Shown in pieces: positions 42,389 to 50,957 of a DNA stretch of 64,000 bases. The stretch spans positions 62,001 through 126,000 of the forward strand of contig NZ_FNRI01000007.1 of NCBI RefSeq assembly GCF_900107675.1. Reading direction: 5' to 3'. The position numbers and the translations under genes were made by a program. Positions within the stretch are counted from its first letter, which is position 1; each line of letters starts with the position of its first letter. The notes beneath the pieces are model-generated. The model saw only the letters and a program-made list of their open reading frames with translations. It ran no database searches and was not told the DNA's origin. The DNA is from Alistipes timonensis JC136. Its GTDB lineage: Bacteria > Bacteroidota > Bacteroidia > Bacteroidales > Rikenellaceae.

Positions 42389-44251
42389 CTATCGTTTTAT
42401 CACGGACTCGATACGCGAAATCAGGTTCACGCCCTCGGAATAGACGTCGCCCATGCGGGCCGACTCCACGGGCGAATACTGCGCCTCGTCGCACTGGGTG
42501 ATGATGGCCGTGAACCGCTGTGAATCCTCGGATGAAACGCCGCGCTTGTGCAGCTCCTCGCGGACATTCTCTTTCGTGAGGTTGGCCACCGGAATATTGA
42601 ACTTGTCGCTCATGTAGCCCCACAGCGCCCGCAGCATCTCTTCGTAGAAAGCGTGGCGGTTCTGCTCCTCCATATAACGCTTGGCGGCGCGGAAACGCTG
42701 CACGGCGACCTTGTTGGCCCGCTTGCCGCGCACGAGGGCGACGTTCTGCGATTCGCGGATCTGCCTCCGCAGGGCGATGTAAACCATGGCGAACAGCACG
42801 AGGATGCCCACCAGCAGAATCCAATAGGCCGCACTGAAGATGAACGGCACACGCTCCGAACGCAGCTGCGCTCCGCCCAGTTTGATGAAGCGGATGTCCT
42901 GCCCCAGCAGTTTGACCTCCTCCTTCGACATGCCGCGGCCCTGCATCACCACCGCATCGCCGCTACCGCCGCCGCGGGCGTCGGGAGTGATTTCGAGCGT
43001 CAGCGGCTTCGACTTCAGCGTCACATACTGCATCCGCTGGGGGTCGAAAAAGGTGAACTCGACGGGCTCGAGGTCGTAGGTGCCTTCGGCGCGCGCAATG
43101 AACGGATATTCGAACTGGCGGTAGCCGGAGATGCCCGACGACGAGGTGTTGATCGACTCGGTGGTTTTGACATTATACTGCTCGAACGAGGTCGGCAACG
43201 GCAGTTTCGGAGCCTGAACGAAGGTGAGGTTGCCCGTGCCGGAGATCTTCACCGTGACAGTCGCGCCCGAGTTGGCCGCGATGCGTTCCGAAGGGAACTG
43301 GGCGTCCATCGTGAAGTTGCCCACGGCGCCGCTGAAGCTGGCCGGAGCGCCCGACGGAAGCGCTTTCACGCTGACCGAAGTCCGCTGGCTATGCACCTTG
43401 CGGGGCACGTTGAAGACCTCGCGGCCGCTCCCGAAAAAGGGATCGGCGTTGCGGCTCTGCACCACGACCTGCGCCACGACGGTCATCTCCACGGGGTCGA
43501 TCGAGAGCGTCCCCACCTGCTGCGGATAAAGCAGATAGTCGTACAGCACGCGCGTCTCATAGACCTTGCCGTTGTAGGTTTCACGCCCCACACGGGAGGC
43601 GCCGGGATCGGTGAGGTCCTGCGACCAGAAGCCGTTGAACGAAGGCGCCGATTCGGGCACGAGGTTTACGTAAGGGACGCGGGTGTAGAGTTTGAAGGCC
43701 ACATGCAGCGGTTCGTTCTTGTAGACCGACGAGCGCGACACGACGGCCCGCAGCAGGATGTCGTCCTTGCCGATCCGGCTCTGGACATCGCCCTGCGTAT
43801 CGTCCGGACGGCGCGAACCGCCCTGCTGTTGCTGCGCCCGCGCGCCTTCGCCCTCGTTCACGATCTCGACAGGCAGCGGCCGGGTCCGGTAGACGGTTCC
43901 GTCGACCCGGACCTCCGCAGCCCCGATGGTCACGTTGCCCGCAGCCTGCGGCAGCAGCACGAAGGTGTAGGTATAGCTGACGCTCTTGGTCATCGAGCCG
44001 TTGACGATCTGGACCGATGAACCCTGTGAAACGGCAGGTCCGGCCAGCACGTCAAACCCCTCGAACGAAGGCGCTTTGAAGGTATCGTCGTCGGGTTTGG
44101 CGTTCAGCGCGAACTCCACGCGGAACGCATCACCGGCGGCGACCGTCAGCGGCGAATTGGCCTCAAAAGTGACCTTCTCGGCAGCGTGTACCGAGAAGAT
44201 CGCCAGCACGAGAAGTGCCGTCAGGGATATTTTCGTAAAAAGAAACCTCAT
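42389..44251 (-). CDS. batD: BatD: aerotolerance membrane protein
   Basis: A 620-residue protein with a signal peptide (ending FSVHA), a large beta-rich periplasmic region made of repeated Ig-like modules (VTFEANSPLTVAAGDAFRVEF, AQFPSERIAANSGATVTVKI), and one membrane helix near residue 470 (PFIFSAAYWILLVGILVLFAMVYI). A cytoplasmic tail of about 130 residues follows. This is the BatD ('oxygen tolerance') layout. The MoxR ATPase and von Willebrand BatA/BatB partners that usually precede it are absent here; the next upstream gene is fumarase. The last part of the locus, batD-batE, is therefore separate from the rest. Confidence 0.87.
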   Translation of the reverse strand: MRFLFTKISLTALLVLAIFSVHAAEKVTFEANSPLTVAAGDAFRVEFALNAKPDDDTFKAPSFEGFDVLAGPAVSQGSSVQIVNGSMTKSVSYTYTFVLLPQAAGNVTIGAAEVRVDGTVYRTRPLPVEIVNEGEGARAQQQQGGSRRPDDTQGDVQSRIGKDDILLRAVVSRSSVYKNEPLHVAFKLYTRVPYVNLVPESAPSFNGFWSQDLTDPGASRVGRETYNGKVYETRVLYDYLLYPQQVGTLSIDPVEMTVVAQVVVQSRNADPFFGSGREVFNVPRKVHSQRTSVSVKALPSGAPASFSGAVGNFTMDAQFPSERIAANSGATVTVKISGTGNLTFVQAPKLPLPTSFEQYNVKTTESINTSSSGISGYRQFEYPFIARAEGTYDLEPVEFTFFDPQRMQYVTLKSKPLTLEITPDARGGGSGDAVVMQGRGMSKEEVKLLGQDIRFIKLGGAQLRSERVPFIFSAAYWILLVGILVLFAMVYIALRRQIRESQNVALVRGKRANKVAVQRFRAAKRYMEEQNRHAFYEEMLRALWGYMSDKFNIPVANLTKENVREELHKRGVSSEDSQRFTAIITQCDEAQYSPVESARMGDVYSEGVNLISRIESVIKR

Positions 44252-44341
44252 TGCGTTATACTTTACAATTTAGCACCGTGGCCTCGTTCCGGCAGGTCGT
44301 AGTCGCCGCCTGTGGCGTCGTTTACAAGTCTGACCCCACCC

Positions 44342-44367
44342 CAAGCCCCTCCCTCGGGAGGGGCTTG
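44342..44367. repeat. REP-like palindrome
   Basis: CAAGCCCCTCCC (44342-44353) and GGGAGGGGCTTG (44356-44367) form a 12-bp perfect inverted repeat with a 2-nt centre and no U-tract. It lies in the 230-base gap between batD and fumarase, and looks like a dispersed extragenic palindrome rather than a terminator. Confidence 0.5.
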
Positions 44368-44481
44368 TCGCGACGCGACCGGAATTTCACCCGGATTATA
44401 CCCAGGCTTTCGGATCTTACGATGACCTTTTTACGATTTTACAACGTAAAGTTTCTCCCGTTAGTATCTCCGGGAACGATT

Positions 44482-46095
44482 TTAGTGCTTGAAGTCGGCG
44501 AAGAAGTCGTTCCCCTTGTCATCGACGATGATGAATGCGGGGAAGTCCTCAACGTAGATCTTGCGCACGGCCTCCATGCCCAGCTCGGGGAAGTCGACGA
44601 CTTCGACCGATTTGATGGAGTTCTTCGCCAGGATCGCGGCGGGACCGCCGATCGAACCCAGGTAGAAGCCTCCGTGAGCCTTGCAGGCGTCGGTCACCTG
44701 CTGCGTGCGGTTGCCCTTGGCCACCATCACCAGCGAACCGCCGTGCTCCTGGAACAGGTTCACATAGGGGTCCATGCGCCCGGCCGTCGTGGGACCGAAC
44801 GAACCCGAAGCCATGCCCTGCGGCGTCTTGGCCGGACCGGCGTAGTAGACCGGGTGTTTTTTGAAGTACTCGGGCATCGGCTTGCCCTCGTCGAGCATCT
44901 GTTTGATGCGGGCGTGTGCGATGTCGCGGGCAACGATCAGCGTACCGCGCAGGTTCAGGCGCGTCTTGATCGGATACTTGGTAAGTATCTCGCGCACCTT
45001 GTCCATGCCCTCGTCGAGGTCGATATCCACGGCCGGCGACATGCCGGGAGCCTCCTTCGGCAGGAAGCGTGCGGGGTTCTTCTCCAGCTCCTCGAGGAAA
45101 ATGCCCTCGGGCGTGATCTTGGCTTTGATGTTACGGTCGGCCGAGCAGCTGACGCCGATGGCCACGGGGCACGAAGCCGCATGGCGCGGAGCGCGGATCA
45201 CGCGCACGTCGTGCACGAGATATTTGCCGCCGAACTGGGCTCCGACGCCGCTCTCCCGGCAGATTTTCAGCACCTTCTCCTCCCACTCGAGGTCCCGGAA
45301 GCAGCGGCCGCCCTCGTTGCCCGAGGTGGGCAGCTCGTCGAGGTAACCGGCCGAAGCCTTCTTCACCGTCGAGAGGCACATCTCGGCCGACGTGCCGCCG
45401 ATGCAGATCGCAAGGTGGTAGGGCGGGCAGGCCGACGTGCCGAGGTCGTAGATATGCTGCTGGATGAATTTCGTGAGCGACTCCTCATTGAGCAGGGCCT
45501 TGGTCTGCTGGTAGAGGAAGGTCTTGTTGGCCGAGCCGCCGCCCTTGGTGATGAAAAGGAATTCGTACTCCATGCCGGGCTTGCCGCCGTAGATGTCGAT
45601 CTGCGCCGGAAGGTTCGTACCGGAGTTCTTCTCCTCGGTCATCGTCTGCGGAACGACCTGCGAATAGCGCAGGTTGCGGTCCTTATAGGTTTCGTAAACG
45701 CCCCGGGAGATGCACTCGGCATCGTCGGCGCCCGTCCAGACATCCTCGCCCTTGTGCCCGATGCAGATGGCCGTGCCGGTGTCCTGGCAGGTCGGAAGTT
45801 CGCCCTCGGCCGCGACGACCTGGTTCAGCAGCATCGTGTAGGCCACGAACTTGTCGTTGTCGGTGGCTTCGGGGTCCTCGAGGATGTTGCGCAGTTTTTG
45901 GAGGTGTGCGGCGCGCAGGTAGAACGACACGTCGGCATAGGCCTCCTTCGAAAGCAACTCGAGGCCCTTGGGATCGACTTTGAGTATCTTGCGGCCGTCG
46001 CACTCCACGACTTTCACATACTCTTTCGTCAAAAGACGGTACTTGGTTTTGTCGTCCTGAATCGGAAACGGCTCCTGATAGATAAATTCTGCCAT
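44482..46095 (-). CDS. Fumarate hydratase, class I ([4Fe-4S])
   Basis: A 537-residue oxygen-sensitive fumarase that interconverts malate and fumarate. The N-terminal (alpha) part contributes the cluster cysteines in LPTCQDTGTAICIG, TSACPPYHLAICIGG and KICRESGVGAQFGGKY. The C-terminal (beta) domain contains MASGSFGPTTAGRMD, VMVAKGNR-like and GSIGGPAAIL. Fusion of both parts in one chain is typical of FumA/FumB. ATG 46095 is chosen because the preceding 39 codons include the promoter and are not conserved-looking. It works next to malate dehydrogenase in the anaerobic fumarate-succinate route. Confidence 0.93.
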   Translation of the reverse strand: MAEFIYQEPFPIQDDKTKYRLLTKEYVKVVECDGRKILKVDPKGLELLSKEAYADVSFYLRAAHLQKLRNILEDPEATDNDKFVAYTMLLNQVVAAEGELPTCQDTGTAICIGHKGEDVWTGADDAECISRGVYETYKDRNLRYSQVVPQTMTEEKNSGTNLPAQIDIYGGKPGMEYEFLFITKGGGSANKTFLYQQTKALLNEESLTKFIQQHIYDLGTSACPPYHLAICIGGTSAEMCLSTVKKASAGYLDELPTSGNEGGRCFRDLEWEEKVLKICRESGVGAQFGGKYLVHDVRVIRAPRHAASCPVAIGVSCSADRNIKAKITPEGIFLEELEKNPARFLPKEAPGMSPAVDIDLDEGMDKVREILTKYPIKTRLNLRGTLIVARDIAHARIKQMLDEGKPMPEYFKKHPVYYAGPAKTPQGMASGSFGPTTAGRMDPYVNLFQEHGGSLVMVAKGNRTQQVTDACKAHGGFYLGSIGGPAAILAKNSIKSVEVVDFPELGMEAVRKIYVEDFPAFIIVDDKGNDFFADFKH

Positions 46096-46137
46096 GATCG
46101 TATTTGTTTGTTGTTTGCTTGCAGTGGATAATTCATG

Positions 46138-46169
46138 CAAAAGTACAAAAAACAATCCGGATTGCGCAA
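46138..46169 (-). promoter_or_regulatory. Fumarase promoter
   Basis: On the minus strand TTG (46169-46167), a 21-nt spacer and TACTTTTG (46145-46138). The leader is about 40 nt. Confidence 0.75.
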
Positions 46170-46228
46170 CTATTTTCCGCCGGCTGTTATTTTTTTCACA
46201 AAAAGCGTCCATTATTTAGAATTTTTAG

Positions 46229-46236
46229 TAAATTTG
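46229..46236 (+). promoter_or_regulatory. fba promoter -7 box
   Basis: TAAATTTG matches TAnnTTTG; the ATG is 41 nt downstream. The -33 region is T-rich without a clean TTTG. Confidence 0.55.
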
Positions 46237-46277
46237 TACGGTTTTTTGAGTGCAAAATTCACTAACATTCTAATATT

Positions 46278-47270
46278 ATGGTATCGTACAAAGATCTGGG
46301 TCTCGTGAACACGCGCGACATGTTCGCAAAGGCCATCAAAGGCGGTTATGCCATCCCGGCATTCAATTTCAACAACATGGAGCAGATGCAGGCCATCATC
46401 CAGGCCTGCGTGGAGGCTTCCTCGCCCGTGATCCTGCAGGTTTCGGCAGGCGCACGCAAATACGCCAACCAAACCCTGCTGCGTTACATGGCACAAGGCG
46501 CCGTCGAGTATGCCAAGGAGCTGGGCAAGAACATTCCCATCGTCCTGCACCTCGACCACGGCAACTCGTTCGAACTCTGCAAGAGCTGCATCGACATGGG
46601 CTTCTCGTCGGTGATGATCGACGGTTCGCACCTCCCCTACGACGAGAACGTCGCTCTGACGAAGCAGGTCGTGGATTATGCACACCAGCACGACGTGACG
46701 GTCGAGGGTGAGCTGGGCGTACTGGCCGGCGTGGAGGACGAGGTTTCGGCCGAGCACCACACCTACACCGACCCCGCCGACGTAATCGACTTCGTACAGA
46801 AGACCGGCGTGGATTCGCTGGCCATCTCGATCGGCACCTCGCACGGCGCCAACAAGTTCAAGCCCGAGCAGTGCACCCGCAACGCCGAGGGCATCCTCGT
46901 TCCGCCCGAACTGCGTTTCGACATCCTGGCCGAGATCGAGAAGAAACTTCCCGGATTCCCCATCGTGCTGCACGGATCGTCGTCGGTACCCCAGGAGTAC
47001 GTAAAGATCATCAACACCCACGGCGGTGCGCTGAAGGATGCCGTCGGCATTCCCGAGGAGCAGCTCCGCAAGGCCGCCAAGAGCGCCGTCTGCAAGATCA
47101 ACATCGACTCGGACGGCCGTCTGGCCATGACCGCTGCCGTGCGCAAAATCTTCGTGGACCAGCCCGCCGAGTTCGACCCCCGCAAATACCTGGGTCCGGC
47201 CCGCGACGAGCTGAAGAAGCTCTACAAGCACAAGTGCGAGAACGTCCTCGGATCGGCCGGCCAGGCTTAA
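46278..47270 (+). CDS. fba: Class II fructose-bisphosphate aldolase
   Basis: A 330-residue zinc enzyme of glycolysis and gluconeogenesis, cleaving fructose 1,6-bisphosphate to dihydroxyacetone phosphate and glyceraldehyde 3-phosphate. Zinc and catalytic motifs are present in order: FNFNNMEQ, VLHLDHGNSFELC (Asp and His), VMIDGSHLPYDENV, EGELGVLAGVEDEV, SIGTSHGANKF (His) and VLHGSSSVPQEYV (His). It is of the longer, type B-like class with the extra loops of Bacteroidales homologues. It is transcribed alone from its own promoter and ends in a strong terminator. Confidence 0.94.
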   Translation: MVSYKDLGLVNTRDMFAKAIKGGYAIPAFNFNNMEQMQAIIQACVEASSPVILQVSAGARKYANQTLLRYMAQGAVEYAKELGKNIPIVLHLDHGNSFELCKSCIDMGFSSVMIDGSHLPYDENVALTKQVVDYAHQHDVTVEGELGVLAGVEDEVSAEHHTYTDPADVIDFVQKTGVDSLAISIGTSHGANKFKPEQCTRNAEGILVPPELRFDILAEIEKKLPGFPIVLHGSSSVPQEYVKIINTHGGALKDAVGIPEEQLRKAAKSAVCKINIDSDGRLAMTAAVRKIFVDQPAEFDPRKYLGPARDELKKLYKHKCENVLGSAGQA

Positions 47271-47290
47271 TCCCAGGGGATTCCAAACAA

Positions 47291-47319
47291 AAAACGGAGG
47301 TGAAAACCTCCGTTTTTTT
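47291..47319. terminator. Bidirectional terminator after fba
   Basis: An 11-bp perfect stem (47291-47301/47306-47316, AAAACGGAGGT) with GAAA tetraloop and T7; it also lies beyond the stop of the convergent Cys-rich gene. Confidence 0.93.
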
Positions 47320-47336
47320 GTTGCCCGTCCGGTGCC

Positions 47337-47789
47337 CTATTCGACCGTCACCCGGAACCGGCACTCCGAATCTCCCGCAAGGACGGTTCGGAGGGTCTCC
47401 ACCCGGACGGTCTTGTCGGGAATCAGCTCCCCGTAGACATAAAGGATGCTTTGGCGGGAGCACTCGCAGTGAGTCGGGGCATTGACGAATCCGGCCTCGA
47501 CCTGCGGGCAGAGACACCGGGGATACCCGATCTCATAAACCCGTCCCGGTTCGACGATGTCGGCAAAAAAGTACTCCGAGCGATTGTATTTCGCATACTG
47601 CCGATCGAGGTCGCAGCCGCACTCCTCGAACTGCCTGCGGAGCTCCGTCAGGACGACGTCTTTCACACAATTGACGGCGCTCGGCCGGTAAAGTTTTTCG
47701 CGCACGTCGGCCGGGAGTTTTCCGATGGTCTCCTCCAGAATCCGGTAAAAAGCCTGCGCCTGCTGCAAGTTATAGTCTTCCGCAATCAT
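47337..47789 (-). CDS. Cysteine-rich conserved hypothetical protein, 150 residues
   Basis: I do not recognise this protein with certainty. It is a soluble polypeptide without signal peptide, with helices at the N-terminus and nine Cys, mostly grouped: NCVKD, ECGCD, RCLCP, CECS and GDSECRF. The C-terminal half (YEIGYPRCLCP; APTHCECSRQSILYVYGEL; GDSECRFRVTV) resembles the metal- or cofactor-binding end of V4R/ATC-hydrolase-like small-molecule-binding proteins; this is a weak inference. It overlaps the stop of the upstream alpha/beta hydrolase by ATGA, so it is translationally coupled as third gene of the threonine dehydrogenase operon. Confidence 0.6.
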   Translation of the reverse strand: MIAEDYNLQQAQAFYRILEETIGKLPADVREKLYRPSAVNCVKDVVLTELRRQFEECGCDLDRQYAKYNRSEYFFADIVEPGRVYEIGYPRCLCPQVEAGFVNAPTHCECSRQSILYVYGELIPDKTVRVETLRTVLAGDSECRFRVTVE

Positions 47790-48763
47790 TGATTTTCATT
47801 CGTTTGCTCCGGCTCGCCGCCGATGTACTTTTCCACAAAGGCCTTCACCCGGCGCGTGTACTCCTCGCGGTTGTCCCGGTAGGAGACGGCATGCGCGGCG
47901 CCCGGCACCACCCACAGCTCCTTTTCGCCCGGCTTGGCCTCGTAAAGCGGATAGACCATCCGCGTGGGGACGTAGCCGTCGGCGTCGCCGTGGATGAACA
48001 GCATCGGCAGCCGGCATTTCGCCACCTGTTTCAGCGATGAAGCCTCGCGGAAATTCCAGCCGTATTTCAGGTCGCACAGCCAGCTCGCCACATCGAGCAG
48101 CGGAAACGCAGGAAGCCCGAACTGCTCTTTGAGCTCCTTGGCGAACTGATCCCGGACGCTCGTATAGCCGCAATCCTCGACGAAACACTTCACATAGGGC
48201 CGCTGTTCCTCGCCCGAGACCATCATCGTCGTCGCGGCGCCCATCGAGATTCCGTGGACCACCATCCGCGTATCCCCGCCGAAGATGTCGTTGGCAATCT
48301 CCATCCACCGCAGTACGTCCAAACGGTCTTTCCACCCCATCCGGATGGCCCGGCCCTCGCTCTGCCCGTGGTAATAAAGGTCCGGCAGCAGGATGTTGCA
48401 GCCCAGGTCGTGATTGTAGAGATAGCCGATCATCAGCATCCGCACGGCGTTGTCCGTGTAGCCGTGGACGATCACCGCCGTCCGGTCCGTCGGTTCGGGA
48501 GCCGCCGCATAGATAGCATGCAGCCGTTCGCCCTCTGCGCCGAGGATCACCGTGTCGCGCAGCGCCCCCGTGCGTTCGAGGCTGTCGACCCACGGTTGCA
48601 GGAAGGGGTATTCGGCATACATATATTTATAAGAGGAGGCATTTTTCGCCTCCATCGTCGCGTCGGGCGTCAGCGAATAGGAGAGCATGTAGAGACTGCC
48701 GCCCGTGACGACAACCGCCGACAGCAGCAAAAGGACGAGTACGCTCCGGACAATGCGTTTCAT
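47786..48763 (-). CDS. Membrane-anchored alpha/beta hydrolase
   Basis: A 325-residue serine hydrolase with an uncleaved N-terminal membrane anchor (about 5-28, VRSVLVLLLLSAVVVTGGSLYML), so the enzyme probably faces the periplasm. The oxyanion region is AVIVHGYTDNAVRM, the nucleophile elbow is VHGISMGAATTMM, the acid lies in FIHGDADGYVP, and the catalytic His is in GAAHAVSY. It resembles the BAAT/acyl-CoA thioester and YqkD-type hydrolases. It begins 3 nt after the threonine dehydrogenase stop and overlaps the next gene. The substrate is unknown. Confidence 0.87.
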   Translation of the reverse strand: MKRIVRSVLVLLLLSAVVVTGGSLYMLSYSLTPDATMEAKNASSYKYMYAEYPFLQPWVDSLERTGALRDTVILGAEGERLHAIYAAAPEPTDRTAVIVHGYTDNAVRMLMIGYLYNHDLGCNILLPDLYYHGQSEGRAIRMGWKDRLDVLRWMEIANDIFGGDTRMVVHGISMGAATTMMVSGEEQRPYVKCFVEDCGYTSVRDQFAKELKEQFGLPAFPLLDVASWLCDLKYGWNFREASSLKQVAKCRLPMLFIHGDADGYVPTRMVYPLYEAKPGEKELWVVPGAAHAVSYRDNREEYTRRVKAFVEKYIGGEPEQTNENQ

Positions 48764-48766
48764 GGC

Positions 48767-49717
48767 TTACTCCGCAGCAAGTTTCGTGCGAATGTGCGCC
48801 AGCATGTCGTCGGTCATGCGCGAGAGGTCCCACTCGGGTTTCCACCCCCACTCCTCGCGGGCGCAGGTGTCGTCCAGCGAATTGGGCCAGCTCTCAGCGA
48901 TCTCCTTCTTCACGGGATCGACATCGTAATCCATCGTAAACGCGGGCAGCCGCTTTTTGATCTCGGCGCAGATGATCTCGGGCGTGAAGCTCATCGAGGC
49001 GAGGTTGAAACTGTTGCGGTGGACCAGCTTCGTAGGATCGGCCTCCATCAGTTCGACGCAGGCGCGCAGGGCGTCGGGCATGTAGATCATGTCCATGTAA
49101 ACGTCGGGCGGCACCGGACAGGTGAATCTCCCCGAGCGGATCGCCTCGTAGTAAATCTCCACGGCGTAGTCCGTCGTGCCGCCGCCGGGCAGCGTGACGC
49201 TCGAAATAATGCCCGGGAAGCGCACCGAACGGGTATCGACTCCGTATTTGTGGTGGTAATAGTTCCCGAGCAGCTCGCCCGTGACCTTGCAGATGCCGTA
49301 GATGGTCGAGGGCTGCATGATCGTGTCCTGCGGGGTTCCGTCCTTGGGCGACGAAGGCCCGAAAGCACCGATCGACGAGGGGGTGAACAGCGCGCAGTGA
49401 TGCTGGCGGGCCACTTCGAGCGAATTGTTGAGCGCCCCCATGTTGACGTTCCAGGCCATCTGGGGATTGCGTTCGCCGACGGCCGACAGCAGGGCCACGA
49501 GGTTGAAGATCGTATCAATGTGGTAACGGGCCACGACCGAAGCCATGGCTGTCGCATCGAGGGCGTTCAGCACCTCGAAAGGCCCGTCCTCGGCCAAAGT
49601 ACGACACTCGCGCATATCAGTGGCCACGACGTTCGCACCGCCGTAAATCCCCCGCAAAAAAACTGTCAGCTCGGAACCGATCTGGCCTCCGGCGCCTACT
49701 ATCAGGATACGTTTCAT
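48767..49717 (-). CDS. L-threonine 3-dehydrogenase, SDR (epimerase-like) type
   Basis: A 316-residue NAD-dependent short-chain dehydrogenase. The Rossmann motif is LIVGAGGQIGSELT, the catalytic Ser and Tyr-x-x-x-Lys are in FTPSSIGAFG and TIYGICKVTGE. The segments FPGIISSVTLPGGGTTDYAVEIYYEAI and MDMIYMPDALRACVELMEA distinguish this from sugar epimerases and match the SDR-type threonine dehydrogenases. The product, 2-amino-3-ketobutyrate, is normally cleaved by Kbl to glycine and acetyl-CoA; kbl is not in the window. ATG 49717 is preceded by 34 non-conserved codons. It heads a three-gene minus-strand operon. Confidence 0.82.
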   Translation of the reverse strand: MKRILIVGAGGQIGSELTVFLRGIYGGANVVATDMRECRTLAEDGPFEVLNALDATAMASVVARYHIDTIFNLVALLSAVGERNPQMAWNVNMGALNNSLEVARQHHCALFTPSSIGAFGPSSPKDGTPQDTIMQPSTIYGICKVTGELLGNYYHHKYGVDTRSVRFPGIISSVTLPGGGTTDYAVEIYYEAIRSGRFTCPVPPDVYMDMIYMPDALRACVELMEADPTKLVHRNSFNLASMSFTPEIICAEIKKRLPAFTMDYDVDPVKKEIAESWPNSLDDTCAREEWGWKPEWDLSRMTDDMLAHIRTKLAAE

Positions 49718-49777
49718 TTGTATTTTATTATGATTTGGAAGTAAAGATAGAAAATAATCGGGAAATTTGTGCAATTT

Positions 49778-49809
49778 TTTGGTCTTTTCATTTTTCTTAT
49801 GTACTTTTG
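49778..49809 (+). promoter_or_regulatory. tRNA-Thr promoter
   Basis: TTTG 49778-49781, spacer 20 nt, TACTTTTG 49802-49809: a perfect consensus, 21 nt before the mature tRNA 5' end. Confidence 0.82.
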
Positions 49810-49830
49810 CACCACTCAACGCGAGAAGTT

Positions 49831-49902
<72 letters not shown>

Positions 49903-49908
49903 CAAAAT

Positions 49909-49948
49909 CAAAAGCGGTGGTTCCGACGGAACTGCCGCTTTTGTTTTG
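49909..49948 (+). terminator. Terminator after tRNA-Thr
   Basis: A 16-bp stem with two wobble pairs (CAAAAGCGGTGGTTCC with GGAACTGCCGCTTTTG) and loop GAC, followed by TTTTG, eight bases beyond the tRNA. Confidence 0.85.
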
Positions 49949-50014
49949 CACTCTTTTTCCGTTTCAGGACAACTTCGCAATCAAATCGGACTGACGGGAT
50001 AACCTGCGGAGACG

Positions 50015-50022
50015 TAACTTTG
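50015..50022 (+). promoter_or_regulatory. -7 box for the Kdo-kinase-like gene
   Basis: TAACTTTG at 50015-50022 matches TAnnTTTG; the ATG is 21 nt downstream. No clear TTTG at -33. Confidence 0.55.
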
Positions 50023-50043
50023 CAGCATAAAAGTTTCTCCATC

Positions 50044-50796
50044 ATGCGCATTCACGTCAATCCCGCCTCGGAACGCCTGCGGAGCTTCACGGAGCACCTT
50101 CCCGAACTGTTCGGGACCGGCGGCGAGGTCCTCCATACCGGACGCAACACGATCAAAGCTTTCGAAGTCGGAGACATACGGGTCGCGGTCAAACGGTTCC
50201 GCCGCCCGAACCTGTTCCAGGCCTTCATCTACACCTTTTTTCGCCGGAGCAAGGCCCGCCGCTCCTACGAACACGCCGTGCGGCTGCGGGCGCTGGGCGT
50301 CGACTCGCCCGAACCCATCGCGTGGAGCGAATACCGCCGCCACGGACTGCTGAGCGACAGCTACTACATCTCGCACTACTCGGACTACACGCCGCTGTCA
50401 CAGACCACCGGGCATTTTCCCTCGGCCGGAACGGTCCCCGTGCTGGAAGCCTTCTCCCGCTTCGCCGTGCAGCTCCACGAACAAGGGATCGAGCACCGGG
50501 ATTTCAACCACGGCAACGTCCTCTGGCGCCGCGACGCGGCGACGGGAGCCGTCCGCTTCCAGCTGATCGACATCAACCGCATGCGTTTCGCCGACCGGCC
50601 GCTGCGGCCCCGTGTCTGCATGGTCAACCTGCGGCGGCTCTCCTGCCCCGCCGTGGCGTTCCTCTTCATCCTCGACCGCTACGCCGAGGCCCGCGGCTGG
50701 AACGTCGACGACACGCTGCTTCAGGGCACCTTCTTCCGCCTCGCCTTCGGACGCCGCAAGGAACTGCGCAAGCGGTTCCGGCACCGCAAACGCTGA
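50044..50796 (+). CDS. Kdo-kinase/InaA-like lipopolysaccharide kinase
   Basis: A 250-residue small protein-kinase-fold enzyme. AVKRFRRPN carries the ATP-binding Lys, HRDFNHGNVLWRR is the catalytic loop with Asp and Asn, and LIDINRMRF is the metal-binding position equivalent to DFG. These match KdkA and InaA-type kinases, which phosphorylate Kdo of lipid A-core, where Bacteroides-type lipopolysaccharide carries a phosphorylated single Kdo. That substrate is inferred. ATG 50044 is chosen, as the longer frame would run through the tRNA. It is followed by the aromatic attenuator. Confidence 0.8.
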   Translation: MRIHVNPASERLRSFTEHLPELFGTGGEVLHTGRNTIKAFEVGDIRVAVKRFRRPNLFQAFIYTFFRRSKARRSYEHAVRLRALGVDSPEPIAWSEYRRHGLLSDSYYISHYSDYTPLSQTTGHFPSAGTVPVLEAFSRFAVQLHEQGIEHRDFNHGNVLWRRDAATGAVRFQLIDINRMRFADRPLRPRVCMVNLRRLSCPAVAFLFILDRYAEARGWNVDDTLLQGTFFRLAFGRRKELRKRFRHRKR

Positions 50797-50821
50797 TTTC
50801 TGCAAAAAAACGGCTCCGGCG

Positions 50822-50852
50822 TTTGGTTTTCCGGATTATTTCGCTACATTTG
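50822..50852 (+). promoter_or_regulatory. Promoter of the pheA attenuator and operon
   Basis: TTTG 50822-50825, 19-nt spacer, TACATTTG 50845-50852: a perfect Bacteroidetes consensus. Transcription should begin near 50857, about 20 nt before the leader peptide ATG. Confidence 0.82.
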
Positions 50853-50876
50853 CCGATGATAAAGTTCACCGCGACC

Positions 50877-50957
50877 ATGAGAGCATACGGTTTTGCATAT
50901 TATTTTTATTACTTTTTCTTTTATAGCAAGGGAAAAAGCGGGGTCGCGTGCAATTAA
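50877..50957 (+). CDS. Tyr/Phe-rich leader peptide of the pheA operon
   Basis: A 26-codon open reading frame between the operon promoter and the attenuator terminator. Eleven of its first 16 residues are Tyr or Phe, including nine in a row, YYFYYFFFY (codons 8-16, 50898-50924). The remainder is SKGKSGVACN and then TAA. This composition is that of a sensor peptide, like PheL of E. coli, whose translation rate reports charged tRNA-Phe and tRNA-Tyr. An in-frame ATG seven codons earlier (50856) lies at or before the likely transcription start, so 50877 is preferred. The codons for Ser21-Val23 contain the antiterminator segment. Confidence 0.82.
   Translation: MRAYGFAYYFYYFFFYSKGKSGVACN

Noticed and set aside
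50856..50876. Upstream ATG extending the aromatic leader peptide by seven codons
   Set aside because: It lies only three bases after the -7 box, at or before the expected transcription start, so it is probably not in the mRNA.
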